Notes: generated by a model not told the origin, from the letters alone. A stretch of DNA of 64,000 bases from Alicyclobacillus sp. (GCF_023511815.1 NZ_JAIMAV010000003.1:25560-89559); one strand, 5' to 3'. Counted from the first letter of the stretch, positions 9,028 through 20,326 are shown. Numbers and translations are program-made.

Positions 9028-10419
9028 TCAACTGGTCAGACTCGTTCCGCCTGCCATCGGTTGATCCTGTGCTCGCCCCCATTCCAGCAGGGTCCGCTCG
9101 ACGTTCCCCGGAACCGGTGTCTGCGCATGTTGGTTGAGGAACGCCAGCCAGGCGGACACCCGCCCTCCGGACGCCAGACCGCGGCGGGCACTCGCTTCGG
9201 TCAACCGGTAGATTCGGATGGCCCCCGCCTGCCGCAGGTCGGTGAACGCCGCCAACTCCGCGGTCACCATCGGTTGATCCCCCGTGACGACGATGTCGAA
9301 ATTGGGTTGCACGATGAGAATCCGCTGGCGCTCCCGGGTCTGGTCCGGGGTGGCTGGTAAAGCATCCGGTGTAATTAATTGTTGACCGAGTTTCGTGATT
9401 TGAAACCACTCGCTTCCCGCGTCGTCCTGGCCGATGCGGATGAGACCCAGATGCATCAGCATTTTGAGGATGCGCACACGCCAGACCTGCGCGCGGTCGT
9501 CGTAGTAGTAGGGGGTGACCAGGTCTGCCAGCGCCGCGAGCGTCTGGTCGCACTGGAGCCAATCCATGGCCGCGTGGCCGATGAGATGGACGACCTGTGG
9601 CAGGCGCGCGATGGGCCGACGGTACAGGTTGATGTAAAACCGCATCAGAGAACGCGCCCGCTCGAGTTCGGTGAGTCCGTACCAGTCCTCCAGGTCCTCG
9701 GCGGCATGCAGGTATCCGTCCTCCCCCTCGATGACGAGCTTCGCGCTGTATGCGTAGTCGTAGAGCAACGCCAACCGGTCCGGGTAATCGTGAAACCGGC
9801 GCCCGTATCCGAACCGCCACCCGCCCTGCAGGGGTTCCTCGCGAATCTCCAACAGCTCGAGCACCTGTGTGAGATTGCGCTTGTACATGCTGCCGCCCGT
9901 CGTCAGGGGCACCGTGTGATGGCGCACGTATTCCAGAAAGACGTCAAGGTCGCGGACGAGGGCGAATCCCTCGTCCTGGTACAGGAGCGGTCCCTCCCGG
10001 TCCGTGGCCAGGTTCTGCAGGAAGCGAGCCACCAGGTGGCGTCGCATGGCCGCGTGAATCTCCTCGGGGATGTAGTAGAACAACCGTCCGTGGTACCGGG
10101 TGCTCGGAAACAGCCACCCTTCTTCCATCGCGGCCTGGATGACGGATTCACCGCCGCACGACTGGAAGATGCCGCGCAGTTCCTCCGCGGAGAAGCGGTT
10201 GCGCGTCTCCAGACACAGCCGGATCATCGCCTCATCCCGGCCCGCCTGCCAACGGGCGATGGCGGGATCGAGAAAACTGGCACTTCGAAAGGTGTACAGC
10301 AACTCCTGCAGCAGGGACAGTTTGGAGTGTTTGGAGCAGGAAAGCCCATAGTGGTCCGTGATCTTGCGCAGGGTGCTGATGTCAGCGGTGCTCAGACATT
10401 CCGACAGGTTCATCGTCAT
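9028..10419 (-). CDS. helicase-associated protein (Helicase_C_3 type), partner of XPB
   Basis: 463-aa soluble protein. The N-terminal 300 residues are alpha-helical without recognised motifs. The C-terminal part (RILIVQPNFDIVVTGDQPMV, from about residue 385, through RTLLEWG) looks like the Helicase_C_3 domain seen in proteins encoded beside bacterial and actinobacterial XPB. It overlaps the end of the xpb gene by 38 bp, indicating translational coupling. The start is ATG 10419 (a second ATG at 10413), with GGAA(A)GGA upstream. It probably works with XPB in DNA repair or transcription-coupled remodelling; the mechanism is unknown. Confidence 0.75.
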   Translation of the reverse strand: MTMNLSECLSTADISTLRKITDHYGLSCSKHSKLSLLQELLYTFRSASFLDPAIARWQAGRDEAMIRLCLETRNRFSAEELRGIFQSCGGESVIQAAMEEGWLFPSTRYHGRLFYYIPEEIHAAMRRHLVARFLQNLATDREGPLLYQDEGFALVRDLDVFLEYVRHHTVPLTTGGSMYKRNLTQVLELLEIREEPLQGGWRFGYGRRFHDYPDRLALLYDYAYSAKLVIEGEDGYLHAAEDLEDWYGLTELERARSLMRFYINLYRRPIARLPQVVHLIGHAAMDWLQCDQTLAALADLVTPYYYDDRAQVWRVRILKMLMHLGLIRIGQDDAGSEWFQITKLGQQLITPDALPATPDQTRERQRILIVQPNFDIVVTGDQPMVTAELAAFTDLRQAGAIRIYRLTEASARRGLASGGRVSAWLAFLNQHAQTPVPGNVERTLLEWGRAQDQPMAGGTSLTS

Positions 10420-12058
10420 CCATTCCTTTCGGCAAGTACTCGTCGCTGTCATACACCTCGTACGAGTATCCCTGTTCCACCAGGTACAGCTGGCGGTGTT
10501 TCGCGGTCTGCGCCTCGACGGTGCCCCGGCTGACCAGTGTGTAGAACACCCCCTCCTGCGTCTGCGGGCGCAGCAACCGGCCCAACCGTTGCGCCTCCTC
10601 CTGGCGGGACCCAAACAGGCCCGACACCTGAATCGCCACGGAGGCCGACGGCAGATCCACGGCCATGTTGGCGACCCGCGAGAGCGCCAGGCAGCGGACA
10701 CGGCCGCAGCGAAAACCTTCGAACCACTGCTCGCGCTCCGCCTGAGGGGTCGATCCGGTGATGAGCGGGCACCCGACGGCCGCCGCGATCTCGCTGAGGG
10801 GATCCAGATAGTGGCCGAGGATGAGCGCCGATTCCCCGCGGTGCCACTGCAACAGCGCCTCGACGACCCGCCTTTTCTCGGGGTTTGCGGCCGCGATCCG
10901 GTGCTTTTCGCGCACCCCCGCCGCCGCGTAACGGGCCGCAACCGCGGCGGGCAACGGGACGTGCAGTTCGACGCAGCGGACCGAGGCCAGGTATCCCGCC
11001 TGTTCGAGCTGTTTCCACGGGACCTCGTATCGTTTCGGCCCAATCAGGCTGAACACGTCGGTCTCCGCACCGTCCTCCCGCACCAGGGTCGCGGTCAGGC
11101 CGAGCCGGCGCGCACCCTGCAGGTCGGCCGCCAACCGGAACAGCGGGGCGGGCAAGACGTGCACTTCGTCATACACCACGATGCCCCACGGGTGGCGCGT
11201 CAAGGTCTCCAGATGGCGCCGTCTGCCCTGTTTGTCCCGGGCGGCCACCCGTTGGTAGGTGGTGATGGTGATGGGGGCAATCCGCCGATCATCGCCGTAC
11301 AACGCCACCGCATCCCGAGAGAGGGTCGTCCGCGACAGAAGTTCCCGCTCCCACTGCCGGGCGGCCGTCTCGCTCGGTGTCAGCACCAACGCGTGCAGGC
11401 CGAGCGCCTGAAGGATGGCGATGCCCACCAAGGTCTTGCCCGCCCCGCAGGGCAGCACAATCACCCCGCTGGGGTCGTGATCGTCCTGCAGGAATCGCCG
11501 GACGGCCTCCACCTGGTAGTCCCGCAATCGCGTGTCCGGCCGCAGATCAAAGGACAGCGTGGACGCCGCCCGGTAGCCCACCAGGTCCGCCACCGGCCAG
11601 CCCGAGGCGGCGAGGGTTCGCTTGATGCGCGCTCGGTCGCGGGCGTTGAACACGATGCCATCCACGCGGGCCTCATGCGCCATCGCCATCAGATCGGGCA
11701 GCGCCCGGCAGGCGTCGAGCGCGTCCGCGTCGCCGCGCACCACGATGCGGCCGCGCGCCCCCTGGTGCATGGTGAGCCGGCCCCACTTCGCCATCTCGTC
11801 GGCGATCATCCGCTGCAGCGCATACGGCAACGGGTGCGCGGCGTGGTCTCGCAGAAAGGTGAGAATTTCGCGCGCCGTCAGCCCGAGGGAGGCCGCCTGC
11901 CACAACGAGAGTGGCCGGATGCGGTAGATGTGCATCGGTTCCATGCGCTGCACCATTTCCGCAAATCCCAGCAGCAGTGGACGCACCGCCTCGTAGCGCG
12001 GGTGATCCGATTGCACCAAGAGGGTTCCGTCATTCTGCACATACAAAAGCGCGCGCAC
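10382..12058 (-). CDS. XPB/RAD25-type DNA helicase
   Basis: 558-aa superfamily 2 helicase. After an N-terminal XPB DRD-like region (VQNDGTLLVQSDHPRY at 7-22), the core shows Walker A LPCGAGKT (202-209), a DEVH box at 297-300, TAT with the XPB hallmark RED (R327-E328-D329) and motif VI-like QRLGRLLRP. Length fits bacterial XPB (about 550 aa). The start is GTG 12058, with GGGGGG six bases upstream; further in-frame upstream ATGs (12100, 12109) are less likely because other XPBs begin just before the VQxDxT motif. It is encoded with the Helicase_C_3-type partner, as in mycobacteria. Confidence 0.9.
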   Translation of the reverse strand: MRALLYVQNDGTLLVQSDHPRYEAVRPLLLGFAEMVQRMEPMHIYRIRPLSLWQAASLGLTAREILTFLRDHAAHPLPYALQRMIADEMAKWGRLTMHQGARGRIVVRGDADALDACRALPDLMAMAHEARVDGIVFNARDRARIKRTLAASGWPVADLVGYRAASTLSFDLRPDTRLRDYQVEAVRRFLQDDHDPSGVIVLPCGAGKTLVGIAILQALGLHALVLTPSETAARQWERELLSRTTLSRDAVALYGDDRRIAPITITTYQRVAARDKQGRRRHLETLTRHPWGIVVYDEVHVLPAPLFRLAADLQGARRLGLTATLVREDGAETDVFSLIGPKRYEVPWKQLEQAGYLASVRCVELHVPLPAAVAARYAAAGVREKHRIAAANPEKRRVVEALLQWHRGESALILGHYLDPLSEIAAAVGCPLITGSTPQAEREQWFEGFRCGRVRCLALSRVANMAVDLPSASVAIQVSGLFGSRQEEAQRLGRLLRPQTQEGVFYTLVSRGTVEAQTAKHRQLYLVEQGYSYEVYDSDEYLPKGMDDDEPVGMSEHR

Positions 12059-12192
12059 ACGAATCCCCCCGTTCCGCACCGGACCTTCGGTACGGCGCAT
12101 CCTTGTCATTTCCAGTATGAGTTTGTCCGGGTTGGGGTATACCGTTCGAATGGGAATTCCAGGGGCTTTCCGCGCGGCTCGGAATGTGGAGA

Positions 12193-12227
12193 GAAAAAAA
12201 GGGGGAATCTGCACCGGGCAGATTCCC
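12193..12227 (-). terminator. intrinsic terminator in the xpb leader / end of the trp-aro operon
   Basis: On the minus strand, a perfect 10-bp stem GGGAATCTGC/GCAGATTCCC with a 5-base loop is followed by CC and eight T. It lies 159 bp downstream of the aroA stop and 135 bp upstream of the xpb start, after the promoter at 12281-12309. It could end the trp-aro transcript, attenuate xpb, or terminate a short RNA. Confidence 0.9.
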
Positions 12228-12280
12228 AAAAGCGTTGCTAGGAGTGGAGAGAAATCAGACACAACACCCTTCGATTCACA

Positions 12281-12309
12281 GCATATCGCACAATGGAAGC
12301 GCTGTCAAG
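12281..12309 (-). promoter_or_regulatory. strong sigma-A promoter upstream of xpb
   Basis: On the minus strand, TTGACA (12309-12304), a 17-bp spacer and TATGCT (12286-12281). Predicted start is near 12274, giving an RNA of about 80 nt up to the terminator at 12193-12227, or an xpb mRNA on read-through. The remaining 12310-12385 is GC-rich with imperfect inverted repeats only. Confidence 0.8.
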
Positions 12310-12385
12310 ACGCAATTTTCTGATGTAACGGGGCGTTTGGCCCCGCCGCCCGGATCCACACCGGACGGCGGAAAGCCCCGTGACG

Positions 12386-13729
12386 TCACAACGCGGGCGC
12401 AGGTTGCTCTCGCAGCTCCGCCCCGAGCTTGGCGAGGGTCTGTGCGAACGTCGGGTATGAGATCTGAACGCAGTCCCAATCCCGGATGCGGACCCCCATC
12501 GTCGACGCGAGACCCGCGACGGCGAGGCTCATGGCGATGCGGTGGTCGCCCCGGCTGTCCGCCGTGCCGCCGCGAAGGGCGCCTCGACCATGCACGGTGA
12601 ACCCGTCCTCCGCCTCGTCCACCTCGCAACCGATGTCCCGCAGCCCCTGCGCGATGGCCGCAATCCGGTCCGTCTCCTTCACCCGCAACTCCGCCGCGCC
12701 ATGGACGCGCGTCTTCCCCTCGGCAAAGGCGGCCAGCACCGCCAGCACCGGCAGTTCGTCGATGAGGGACGGCACCTCGGCCGGTTCAATCTCGACGCCC
12801 ACCAGCGGCCCGTGCGTCACCGTGATGTCGCCGACCAGCTCTCCCGACACCCTGCGCAGACGGTCCAGCTGCACCCGTGCGCCCATGCGGTTCAGGACGC
12901 GCAGCATCCCGGTGCGGGTGGCGTTCAGGCCCACGTCTGTCACCGTGACCTCGGATCCCGGCACCAGGGCCGCCGCCGCGATGAGAAATGCCGCCGACGA
13001 CAGGTCCCCGGGGACGTGGACGGTCGCGCCGCGGAGCACCTGGCCGGATTCCACCGCGATGCGCGTGCCGGTCCCAAACGCTTCCCGGTGCACCTGGACG
13101 CCGAAGGCCGACAGGAGATTTTCCGTATGATCCCGCGTCGCCTCCGGCTCCGTGACGACGGTCACCCCGTCCTGGGCCAGAAGGCCCGCGACCAGGATGG
13201 CGGATTTCACCTGAGCGCTCGCGACGGGCAGTGTGTATTCGATCCCGGTGAGCGGCCCGCCCGTCACCGCCAGCGGCGCGAATCGGCCCGACCGCGCCTG
13301 GATGCGGGCGCCCATGCGGGACAGCGGATCGATCACGCGCCCCATCGGCCGCCGGCGCAAAGACCCGTCTCCCGTCAGCACCGCGAACGGGGACCGCGCG
13401 GCGATGGCGCCGAGAAAGACGCGCATCGTCGTGCCGGAGTTGCCGCAGTCCAAGACGTCCTCCGGCTCCCTGAGCCGGCCGCCGGTGCCGGTGATGACCA
13501 GATGCCCGTCCTCTTCTTCGGTCACCGTCGCGCCGAGCAGGCGCGCGACCCGGATGGACGAGCGGCAGTCGCCGGCGTCCAGCCAGTCGTACACCTGCGT
13601 CGTTCCCTCGGCGAGAAGCCCGAACAGGATGGCCCGGTGTGTGATGGATTTGTCCCCTGGCACGCGGACGGCGCCCCGCAACGCGCTCCCCGGGGGTACG
13701 AACATTTCATGGACAGATCCGGTGGTCAT
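12386..13729 (-). CDS. aroA: 3-phosphoshikimate 1-carboxyvinyltransferase (EPSP synthase)
   Basis: 447-aa shikimate-pathway enzyme transferring enolpyruvate from PEP to shikimate-3-phosphate. Visible signatures are PGDKSITHRA near residue 24, LDCGNSGTTMR near 92-102 and RVKETDRI and SRGDHRIAMSLAV in the C-terminal domain. The ATG at 13729 overlaps the tyrA stop in ATGA and is preceded by GGGAGGAGAG. Called aroE in Bacillus nomenclature. It is the last gene of the trp-aro operon. Confidence 0.97.
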   Translation of the reverse strand: MTTGSVHEMFVPPGSALRGAVRVPGDKSITHRAILFGLLAEGTTQVYDWLDAGDCRSSIRVARLLGATVTEEEDGHLVITGTGGRLREPEDVLDCGNSGTTMRVFLGAIAARSPFAVLTGDGSLRRRPMGRVIDPLSRMGARIQARSGRFAPLAVTGGPLTGIEYTLPVASAQVKSAILVAGLLAQDGVTVVTEPEATRDHTENLLSAFGVQVHREAFGTGTRIAVESGQVLRGATVHVPGDLSSAAFLIAAAALVPGSEVTVTDVGLNATRTGMLRVLNRMGARVQLDRLRRVSGELVGDITVTHGPLVGVEIEPAEVPSLIDELPVLAVLAAFAEGKTRVHGAAELRVKETDRIAAIAQGLRDIGCEVDEAEDGFTVHGRGALRGGTADSRGDHRIAMSLAVAGLASTMGVRIRDWDCVQISYPTFAQTLAKLGAELREQPAPAL

Positions 13730-14631
13730 CGGTTCACGCTCTCCTCCCAAGCCAGACGGGCCGACCGCGCCTCGGACAACCGTCTGTGCAAGCCGTCTTC
13801 ATCCGCCTGCTCCAAGATGTCGGCGAACGCCCCGGCCACCTGCGCCAGCGTGCGCAGGTACGCCGAGACGTGCCATCGATTGTGCATGAGCGTGGGGACC
13901 CAGAAATCCGGGGCCGATGCCGCGAGCCGGGTGACGTCGCGAAATCCGGGCCCGGCCAACTCCCCCCACGCGTCTGCCCGCGGCCCGGCCGTCTCCCGGT
14001 ACGCGAGCATGGCGGACAACGACGCCAGATGGATGCCGTGGCTGACGGAGGCCATCGCCCGGTCGTGCTCCTCCGCGCCGGACAGGCGAACGCACCGGGC
14101 GCCCGTCCGCTCCAGCCACGGGATGACCGAGGAGGACGCCGGCCAGCCGTCGAGCACAATCCAGGTCCGGCCGTCGAACAGATCCGCCCTGGCGTGCGCG
14201 GGGCCGGACGCGGCCGTGCCCGCCATCGGGTGCGTCGGGGCGAACACCTCCCCGAGGCCCGCCCGGCGGGCCGCCTCGACAATCGGCCCCTTGACGCTGC
14301 AGACGTCCGTCACCCGTTGGGCCAGAGGCGCCACGGCGGAAAGCATCGCGCACGCGGCATCCACCGGCACGGCGAGCACGGCGAGGGTGTACCGCCCGGA
14401 CGGGGGGAGGGCTTCCCCCGACGGGTGCGTCTCCGGGGATGGGAGATGGGCAAACACCTCGGTGAACGCCCCCGTCTCCCGCGCCTGGCGCCTGTGTTGC
14501 GGCGACGCCTCCACCCCGTGCACCACCAGGCCGGGGACAGCGCGCCGCAGGGCCAGCGCGAAGGACGTGCCGATGAGGCCGCAGCCGACCACAAGGATGG
14601 ATTCCGGTGATGGATGCGCCACGCCGCTCAC
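13726..14631 (-). CDS. tyrA: prephenate dehydrogenase
   Basis: 301-aa NAD(P)-dependent enzyme converting prephenate to 4-hydroxyphenylpyruvate in tyrosine synthesis. The Rossmann motif [12 protein letters not shown] is at about 14-25; the substrate-binding region includes [12 protein letters not shown] (about 132-143) and [10 protein letters not shown]. There is no clear C-terminal ACT domain, unlike the longer Bacillus TyrA (about 370 aa), so tyrosine feedback by that route is unlikely. GTG 14631 overlaps the aroF stop in GTGA. Confidence 0.93.
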   Translation of the reverse strand: MSGVAHPSPESILVVGCGLIGTSFALALRRAVPGLVVHGVEASPQHRRQARETGAFTEVFAHLPSPETHPSGEALPPSGRYTLAVLAVPVDAACAMLSAVAPLAQRVTDVCSVKGPIVEAARRAGLGEVFAPTHPMAGTAASGPAHARADLFDGRTWIVLDGWPASSSVIPWLERTGARCVRLSGAEEHDRAMASVSHGIHLASLSAMLAYRETAGPRADAWGELAGPGFRDVTRLAASAPDFWVPTLMHNRWHVSAYLRTLAQVAGAFADILEQADEDGLHRRLSEARSARLAWEESVNR

Positions 14632-15665
14632 CGGCCCGGAACGTACACGGGGGCTTCGACGCCGTGCACCGCCTCCGCGACGCGCGTGACCTCCTGCACC
14701 ATGTGATCGAAATCGTCGAGCGTCAGCGACTGTTCGCCGTCCGAGAGCGCCTCGTGCGGCCGCGGATGCACCTCGACGATGAGGCCGTGCGCGCCGGCCG
14801 CGATGCCCGCCCGCGCCATCGCCAGCACGTAGCGGGAATGGCCGACACCGTGGCTGGGATCGACAATCACCGGCAGGTGGGAGTAGTACTGGACGACCGG
14901 CACCGCATTGAGATCCAGGGTGTTGCGGGTGTACTTTTCAAAGGTCCGGATGCCGCGCTCGCACAGGATCACGTTCCGGTTGCCCTCCGACAGGATGTAC
15001 TCGGCGGACATCAGCCACTCCTCAATGGTCGCCGACAGCCCGCGCTTGAGCAACACCGGCTTGTCGGTGCGGCCGACCGCCTTCAGGAGGGGGAAGTTCT
15101 GCATATTGCGCGCGCCGATCTGCAGGACGTCGACGTACTCGAGCATCAGGGGCAGGTTCTCGATGTCCATGACCTCGCTGACCACCGGCAGCCCGGTCTC
15201 CTCCCGCGCCTCCGCCAGCAGTTTCAGCCCTTCCTCGCCGAGGCCCTGGAAGGAGTACGGAGAGGACCGCGGTTTGAAGGCGCCGCCGCGCAGCATGTGT
15301 GCCCCGGAACGTTTGACCGCATGGGCGATCTCGAGGATTTGCTCACGCGATTCGACCGAGCACGGGCCCGCGATGATCACCGGGTCCGCCCCGCCGACGA
15401 CCACGTCTCCGACCTGGACCAGGGTGTCCTGCGGGTGGAATGCGCGGCTGGCGAGTTTGAACGGATTGCTCACCTTGACCACCTTCTCCACGCCGGCCAT
15501 CGACTCAATCGGCATTCCGAGCACGCGCTCCTTCGGACCGATGATGCCGATGATGGTCTTCTCGGCGCCCTGCGACAGATGGGTCTCCAGGCCCTTGCCC
15601 TGCAACAGTTGGACGACGGCTTGAATCTCCTCCTGGCGCGCCCCTTCCTTCATCACCACAATCAT
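14628..15665 (-). CDS. aroF: 3-deoxy-7-phosphoheptulonate synthase, type I-beta
   Basis: 345-aa DAHP synthase, the entry step of the shikimate pathway (PEP plus erythrose-4-phosphate). An N-terminal ferredoxin-like (ACT-like) regulatory domain at about 1-70 precedes the barrel, as in the Thermotoga enzyme, where it mediates Phe/Tyr inhibition. Catalytic barrel signatures: [44 protein letters not shown]. The ATG at 15665 has GAGAGGAGAGGGAGAG upstream and starts 16 bp after trpA. Its place inside a trp operon is where hisC sits in Bacillus. Confidence 0.94.
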   Translation of the reverse strand: MIVVMKEGARQEEIQAVVQLLQGKGLETHLSQGAEKTIIGIIGPKERVLGMPIESMAGVEKVVKVSNPFKLASRAFHPQDTLVQVGDVVVGGADPVIIAGPCSVESREQILEIAHAVKRSGAHMLRGGAFKPRSSPYSFQGLGEEGLKLLAEAREETGLPVVSEVMDIENLPLMLEYVDVLQIGARNMQNFPLLKAVGRTDKPVLLKRGLSATIEEWLMSAEYILSEGNRNVILCERGIRTFEKYTRNTLDLNAVPVVQYYSHLPVIVDPSHGVGHSRYVLAMARAGIAAGAHGLIVEVHPRPHEALSDGEQSLTLDDFDHMVQEVTRVAEAVHGVEAPVYVPGR

Positions 15666-15681
15666 TTCTCTCCCTCTCCTC

Positions 15682-16501
15682 TCAGTGTGCGATGTGTGTC
15701 GCCGCCGCACCGGCTCTGTGCAGGGCTGCAATCAGTGAACCGGCAAAGCCGGATACGGAAGCCAACAGGTCGCCTTCGTCTCTCTTTTGTTCAACCCAAT
15801 CGCCGACGCGCCGGACGAGGGCGCTGCCCACAATCACCCCGTCGGCGAACCGGGCGATCCGCGCGGCCTGCTCCGGGCTGCTGACGCCAAAACCGACCGC
15901 GACGGGGACGTCCGTGAACTGGCGTGCCGTGCGCACCAACTCCTCCAGCCGCTCGGACATGCGGACGCGCTCACCGGTGACGCCGAGCGACGAGACGCAG
16001 TACACGAACCCGCGCGCCTGCCGGCAGATGTCCGCGATGCGCGCTTCGCCGGAGGTCGGTGCGACCAGCGGCACGAGGGCGATGCCGCACGCATCGGCCA
16101 CGGCGCGGACCGGTTCGCTCTCCTCAAAGGGCAGGTCCGGGATGATCACCCCGTCCGCCCCGGCCGCGCGGGCATCCGAGAAGAACCGCTCAATCCCGTA
16201 CTGGATCACCGGATTGACATAGGTGAAAAGCACCAATCCCGCGTCTGTCTCCGGCCGCAGCGCCGCCGCCGCCTCAAACACCTGCGGCAGGCGGAATCCC
16301 GCCCGGAGGCTGCGCAGCGCGGACGCCTGAATGACGGGACCGTCCGCGAGTGGGTCAGAATATGGCGCACCGATTTCGACGATGTCGGCACCCGCCCGCA
16401 GCACCGCGCGAAACAGCCGGAGGGATTCGTCGAAGGAAGGGTCCCCGGCGTTGAGGAACGGAATGAACGCCGCCCGGTCCCCGTGTCGTCGAAATGCCCG
16501 T

Positions 16502-16515
<14 letters not shown>
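15682..16515 (-). CDS. trpA: tryptophan synthase alpha subunit
   Basis: 277-aa TIM-barrel protein cleaving indole-3-glycerol phosphate to indole and glyceraldehyde-3-phosphate; it forms a complex with TrpB. The catalytic Glu lies in [17 protein letters not shown] and the Asp in [12 protein letters not shown]-terminal phosphate loop: [10 protein letters not shown] and GVIVGSALV. The ATG at 16515, with AGGAGGGG six bases upstream, overlaps the end of trpB by 14 bp. Confidence 0.97.
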
Positions 16516-17754
<1,239 letters not shown>

Positions 17755-17758
<4 letters not shown>

Positions 17759-18483
17759 GGAATCGCCTCCTCGGACGCCTTCAGCCCGGCCGTGATAGCA
17801 TCGGACCGAATGGCGCGATCGACTTCATCGAGAAATGCCAGAATTCGGCGGGGGTCCTTCCGTCCGTCCGTCTCCACCCCCGAGGAGACGTCGACGCCCT
17901 TCGGGATGAACCACCGAAACAGCTGCGACACGTTGGCGCTGGTCAGGCCGCCCGCGACCCAGATCGCGGGCAGTGCGGGGGCCAACGACCGGGCCGTCTC
18001 GACGGCCTGTGGCAGCACCCGCCAGTCGTAGGTGCGCCCGTGACCGCCCGTGACGCCCCCCGTCCCTTTCGGCGGCGCGGCATCGAGCAGGAGCGCGTCC
18101 GCCTGGCCGGCGAATGCCGCCAGTCGGCGGGCGAGCGCGTCCATGCGCTCGTCATCCCGGACGGCCAACGACCGCCACACCCGAAGGCCGCTGGCGCGAA
18201 GCGCCGCGCACAGGGCCGGGGTCTCCTCGCCGTGCAGCTGCGCCACCCGAATGCCGCTCTCCTCCGCCACGCGGAGGATCTCCTCCCGGGAGGCGTTGAC
18301 GAATACGCCGACCGGCTCCGCGCGCCCGGCGAGATCGTCAATCATCCGCCGCGCCAGTTTGGGTGCGACATACCGCCGGCTCTCGGCGACAAACACCCAT
18401 CCGACGTGGGTGACCCGCGGATGGTCGGTGAACGACAGGTCGTCCCCGGGCTGCAACCCGCAGATCTTCACCTCGACCGTCAT
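17755..18483 (-). CDS. trpF: phosphoribosylanthranilate isomerase
   Basis: 242-aa TIM-barrel isomerase converting N-(5'-phosphoribosyl)-anthranilate to the carboxyphenylamino-deoxyribulose product. It has the N-terminal catalytic Cys in VKICGL, the VGVFVNAS strand, LLLDA with the catalytic Asp, and [14 protein letters not shown] 18483 overlaps the trpC stop in ATGA. Slightly longer than many TrpF proteins because of a C-terminal extension of about 20 residues. Confidence 0.95.
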
Positions 18484-19289
18484 GGTGCGCCCGCTCCGCT
18501 TGGCAGCGGCACGCGAAAGCTGGTCAACCGTTCGGCGACCTCGTCCTCGCCGCCCGCGCGCATCAGCGACTCCCCGACCAGAATGCCGCGGGCCCCGTAC
18601 GCGGCCATCCGGGCCGCGTCCTCCGCGGTGTGGACGCCGCTCTCCCCGATGACCAACGTCCCCGCCGGGACCTGCGACAGGACGATGCGCGTGGTCTCCA
18701 ACGAGACCTCGAACGTCCGCAGGTCGCGGTTGTTCACGCCCAGCACCGACGGCTCGGCCGCCAGCGCGGCATCCAGTTCGTGCACGTCGTGGACCTCAAT
18801 CAGCGTGTCGAGCCCGAGCGACCGCCCGTAGGCCGCCAGTTCCCGCAGCCGTTCTTTCGAGAGCGCGGCGCAGATGAGCAGGATGGCGTCCGCTCCCGCG
18901 GCGCGGGCCTCATCCACCTGCACCTCGTCGAGGATGAAGTCCTTGCGCAAAACCGGCAGCCGGACCCGGTCGCGAACCGCCATCAGGTCGGCGATGGAGC
19001 CCTGGAAATACACCTCATCCGTCAGCACGGAGATGGCGGCCGCCCCCGCCCGTTCGTACACCGCGGCGGTGGCAGCGGGGTGGAACACCGGCGCGATCAA
19101 CCCCTTCGACGGGCTCGCCCGCTTCACTTCCGCAATCACGGCGAGACCGGGGGCCTCGGCGATGGCCCGGGCGAATCCCCGGCAGGGCGGCATGGCCTGC
19201 GCGCGTTCCCGCAGCTCCGCCGCCCGCGGGCGCAACCGCCGCACCTCTTCTCGTTTGGTCTCCAGGATGCGCTCCAGAAATCCGCTCAC
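18480..19289 (-). CDS. trpC: indole-3-glycerol phosphate synthase
   Basis: 269-aa TIM-barrel enzyme. Conserved elements: IAEVKRASPSKG (about 52-63), LRKDFI, LLICAALS, LGVNNRDLRTFEV and IGESGVHTAED. GTG 19289 overlaps trpD's stop (GTGA), with GAGGAGGTGG upstream. Part of the coupled trpDCFBA chain. Confidence 0.97.
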   Translation of the reverse strand: MSGFLERILETKREEVRRLRPRAAELRERAQAMPPCRGFARAIAEAPGLAVIAEVKRASPSKGLIAPVFHPAATAAVYERAGAAAISVLTDEVYFQGSIADLMAVRDRVRLPVLRKDFILDEVQVDEARAAGADAILLICAALSKERLRELAAYGRSLGLDTLIEVHDVHELDAALAAEPSVLGVNNRDLRTFEVSLETTRIVLSQVPAGTLVIGESGVHTAEDAARMAAYGARGILVGESLMRAGGEDEVAERLTSFRVPLPSGAGAP

Positions 19290-20326
19290 TGCGCCACCTC
19301 CTCGCGATGATACCGGTGCGTGGCCTCGACAAACCGCGACAGCGCAGCCGCAGCGTCGCCCGAGTCCAGCGCCGCCTGCGCAAGGCGCACCCCGTCGGCG
19401 ATGGAGTCCGCCCGGCCGGCCACGTGCAGGACGGCGCCCGCGTTCAGGACCACGACGTCGCGAGCGGGTCCCGTCTCTCCCTCGAGCACACGGCGGATGA
19501 TGGAGGCGTTGTGGGCCGCATCACCGCCGGCCAACGCCGCGAGCCCCGCGCGACGCAACCCGAAATCTTCTGGAACCACGGTGTACGTGCGCACCCGGCC
19601 GTCCCGGACCTCGGCGATGAGCGTCTCGCCCTGCAGGGAGATCTCGTCGATCCCGCCGTCCCCATGCACCACCAGGGCGTGCGTGGTGCCGAGCCGGTTG
19701 AGCGCCTCCGCCACCTTGTCGACCAGATCCGCCCGATAGACGCCGAGCACCTGCCGCCTGGCCCCGGCCGGATTGGTCAGGGGGCCGAGGATGTTGAAGA
19801 TGGTCCGAAACCCGAGCTGTTTGCGCGGTTCGGCGGCGTGTTTCATCGCCGGGTGGTATGCCTGAGCGAACAGAAAGCACAGGTTCGTCTCCTCGAGGCA
19901 CGCCAGCGCCTCCTCGGCCGACAGTTGGATGGCCGCCCCGAGCTCGTGGAGCACGTCCGCACTGCCGCTTCGGCTGGACACCGCGCGGTTCCCGTGCTTC
20001 GCGACCGGCACGCCGCACGCGGCGGCCACGATGGCCGCGGCGGTCGAGATGTTGAACGTCTGGCCGCCGTCGCCCCCCGTGCCGCAGGTGTCGACCACGT
20101 CCAGGCCGGTGTCGAGCCGCACACTGTGCGCGCGCATGGCGCGGGCAAAGCCGACAATCTCGGAGACCGCCTCTCCGCGCACCGCCATCGCCGCCAGCAG
20201 ACCGGCGGTCTGAACGGCGGTGACGCGCCCCTCCATCAACTCGTGCATGAACCGTTCGGCCGCGTCCTCATCCAGCGCGCGTCCCTGGGATACCTGTTGC
20301 AGGACGTCTCTCACCAATGTGCTCAT
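19286..20326 (-). CDS. trpD: anthranilate phosphoribosyltransferase
   Basis: 346-aa enzyme joining anthranilate to PRPP. PRPP-binding loop DTCGTGGDGGQTFNIST (about 79-95) and KHGNRAVSSRSGSADVLHELG (given in part) are clear. First gene of the operon; trpE and the glutaminase component trpG are not in this window. GAGAGGAG upstream of ATG 20326 is the ribosome site. Expression is expected to respond to TRAP through the leader at 20404-20556. Confidence 0.97.
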   Translation of the reverse strand: MSTLVRDVLQQVSQGRALDEDAAERFMHELMEGRVTAVQTAGLLAAMAVRGEAVSEIVGFARAMRAHSVRLDTGLDVVDTCGTGGDGGQTFNISTAAAIVAAACGVPVAKHGNRAVSSRSGSADVLHELGAAIQLSAEEALACLEETNLCFLFAQAYHPAMKHAAEPRKQLGFRTIFNILGPLTNPAGARRQVLGVYRADLVDKVAEALNRLGTTHALVVHGDGGIDEISLQGETLIAEVRDGRVRTYTVVPEDFGLRRAGLAALAGGDAAHNASIIRRVLEGETGPARDVVVLNAGAVLHVAGRADSIADGVRLAQAALDSGDAAAALSRFVEATHRYHREEVAQ

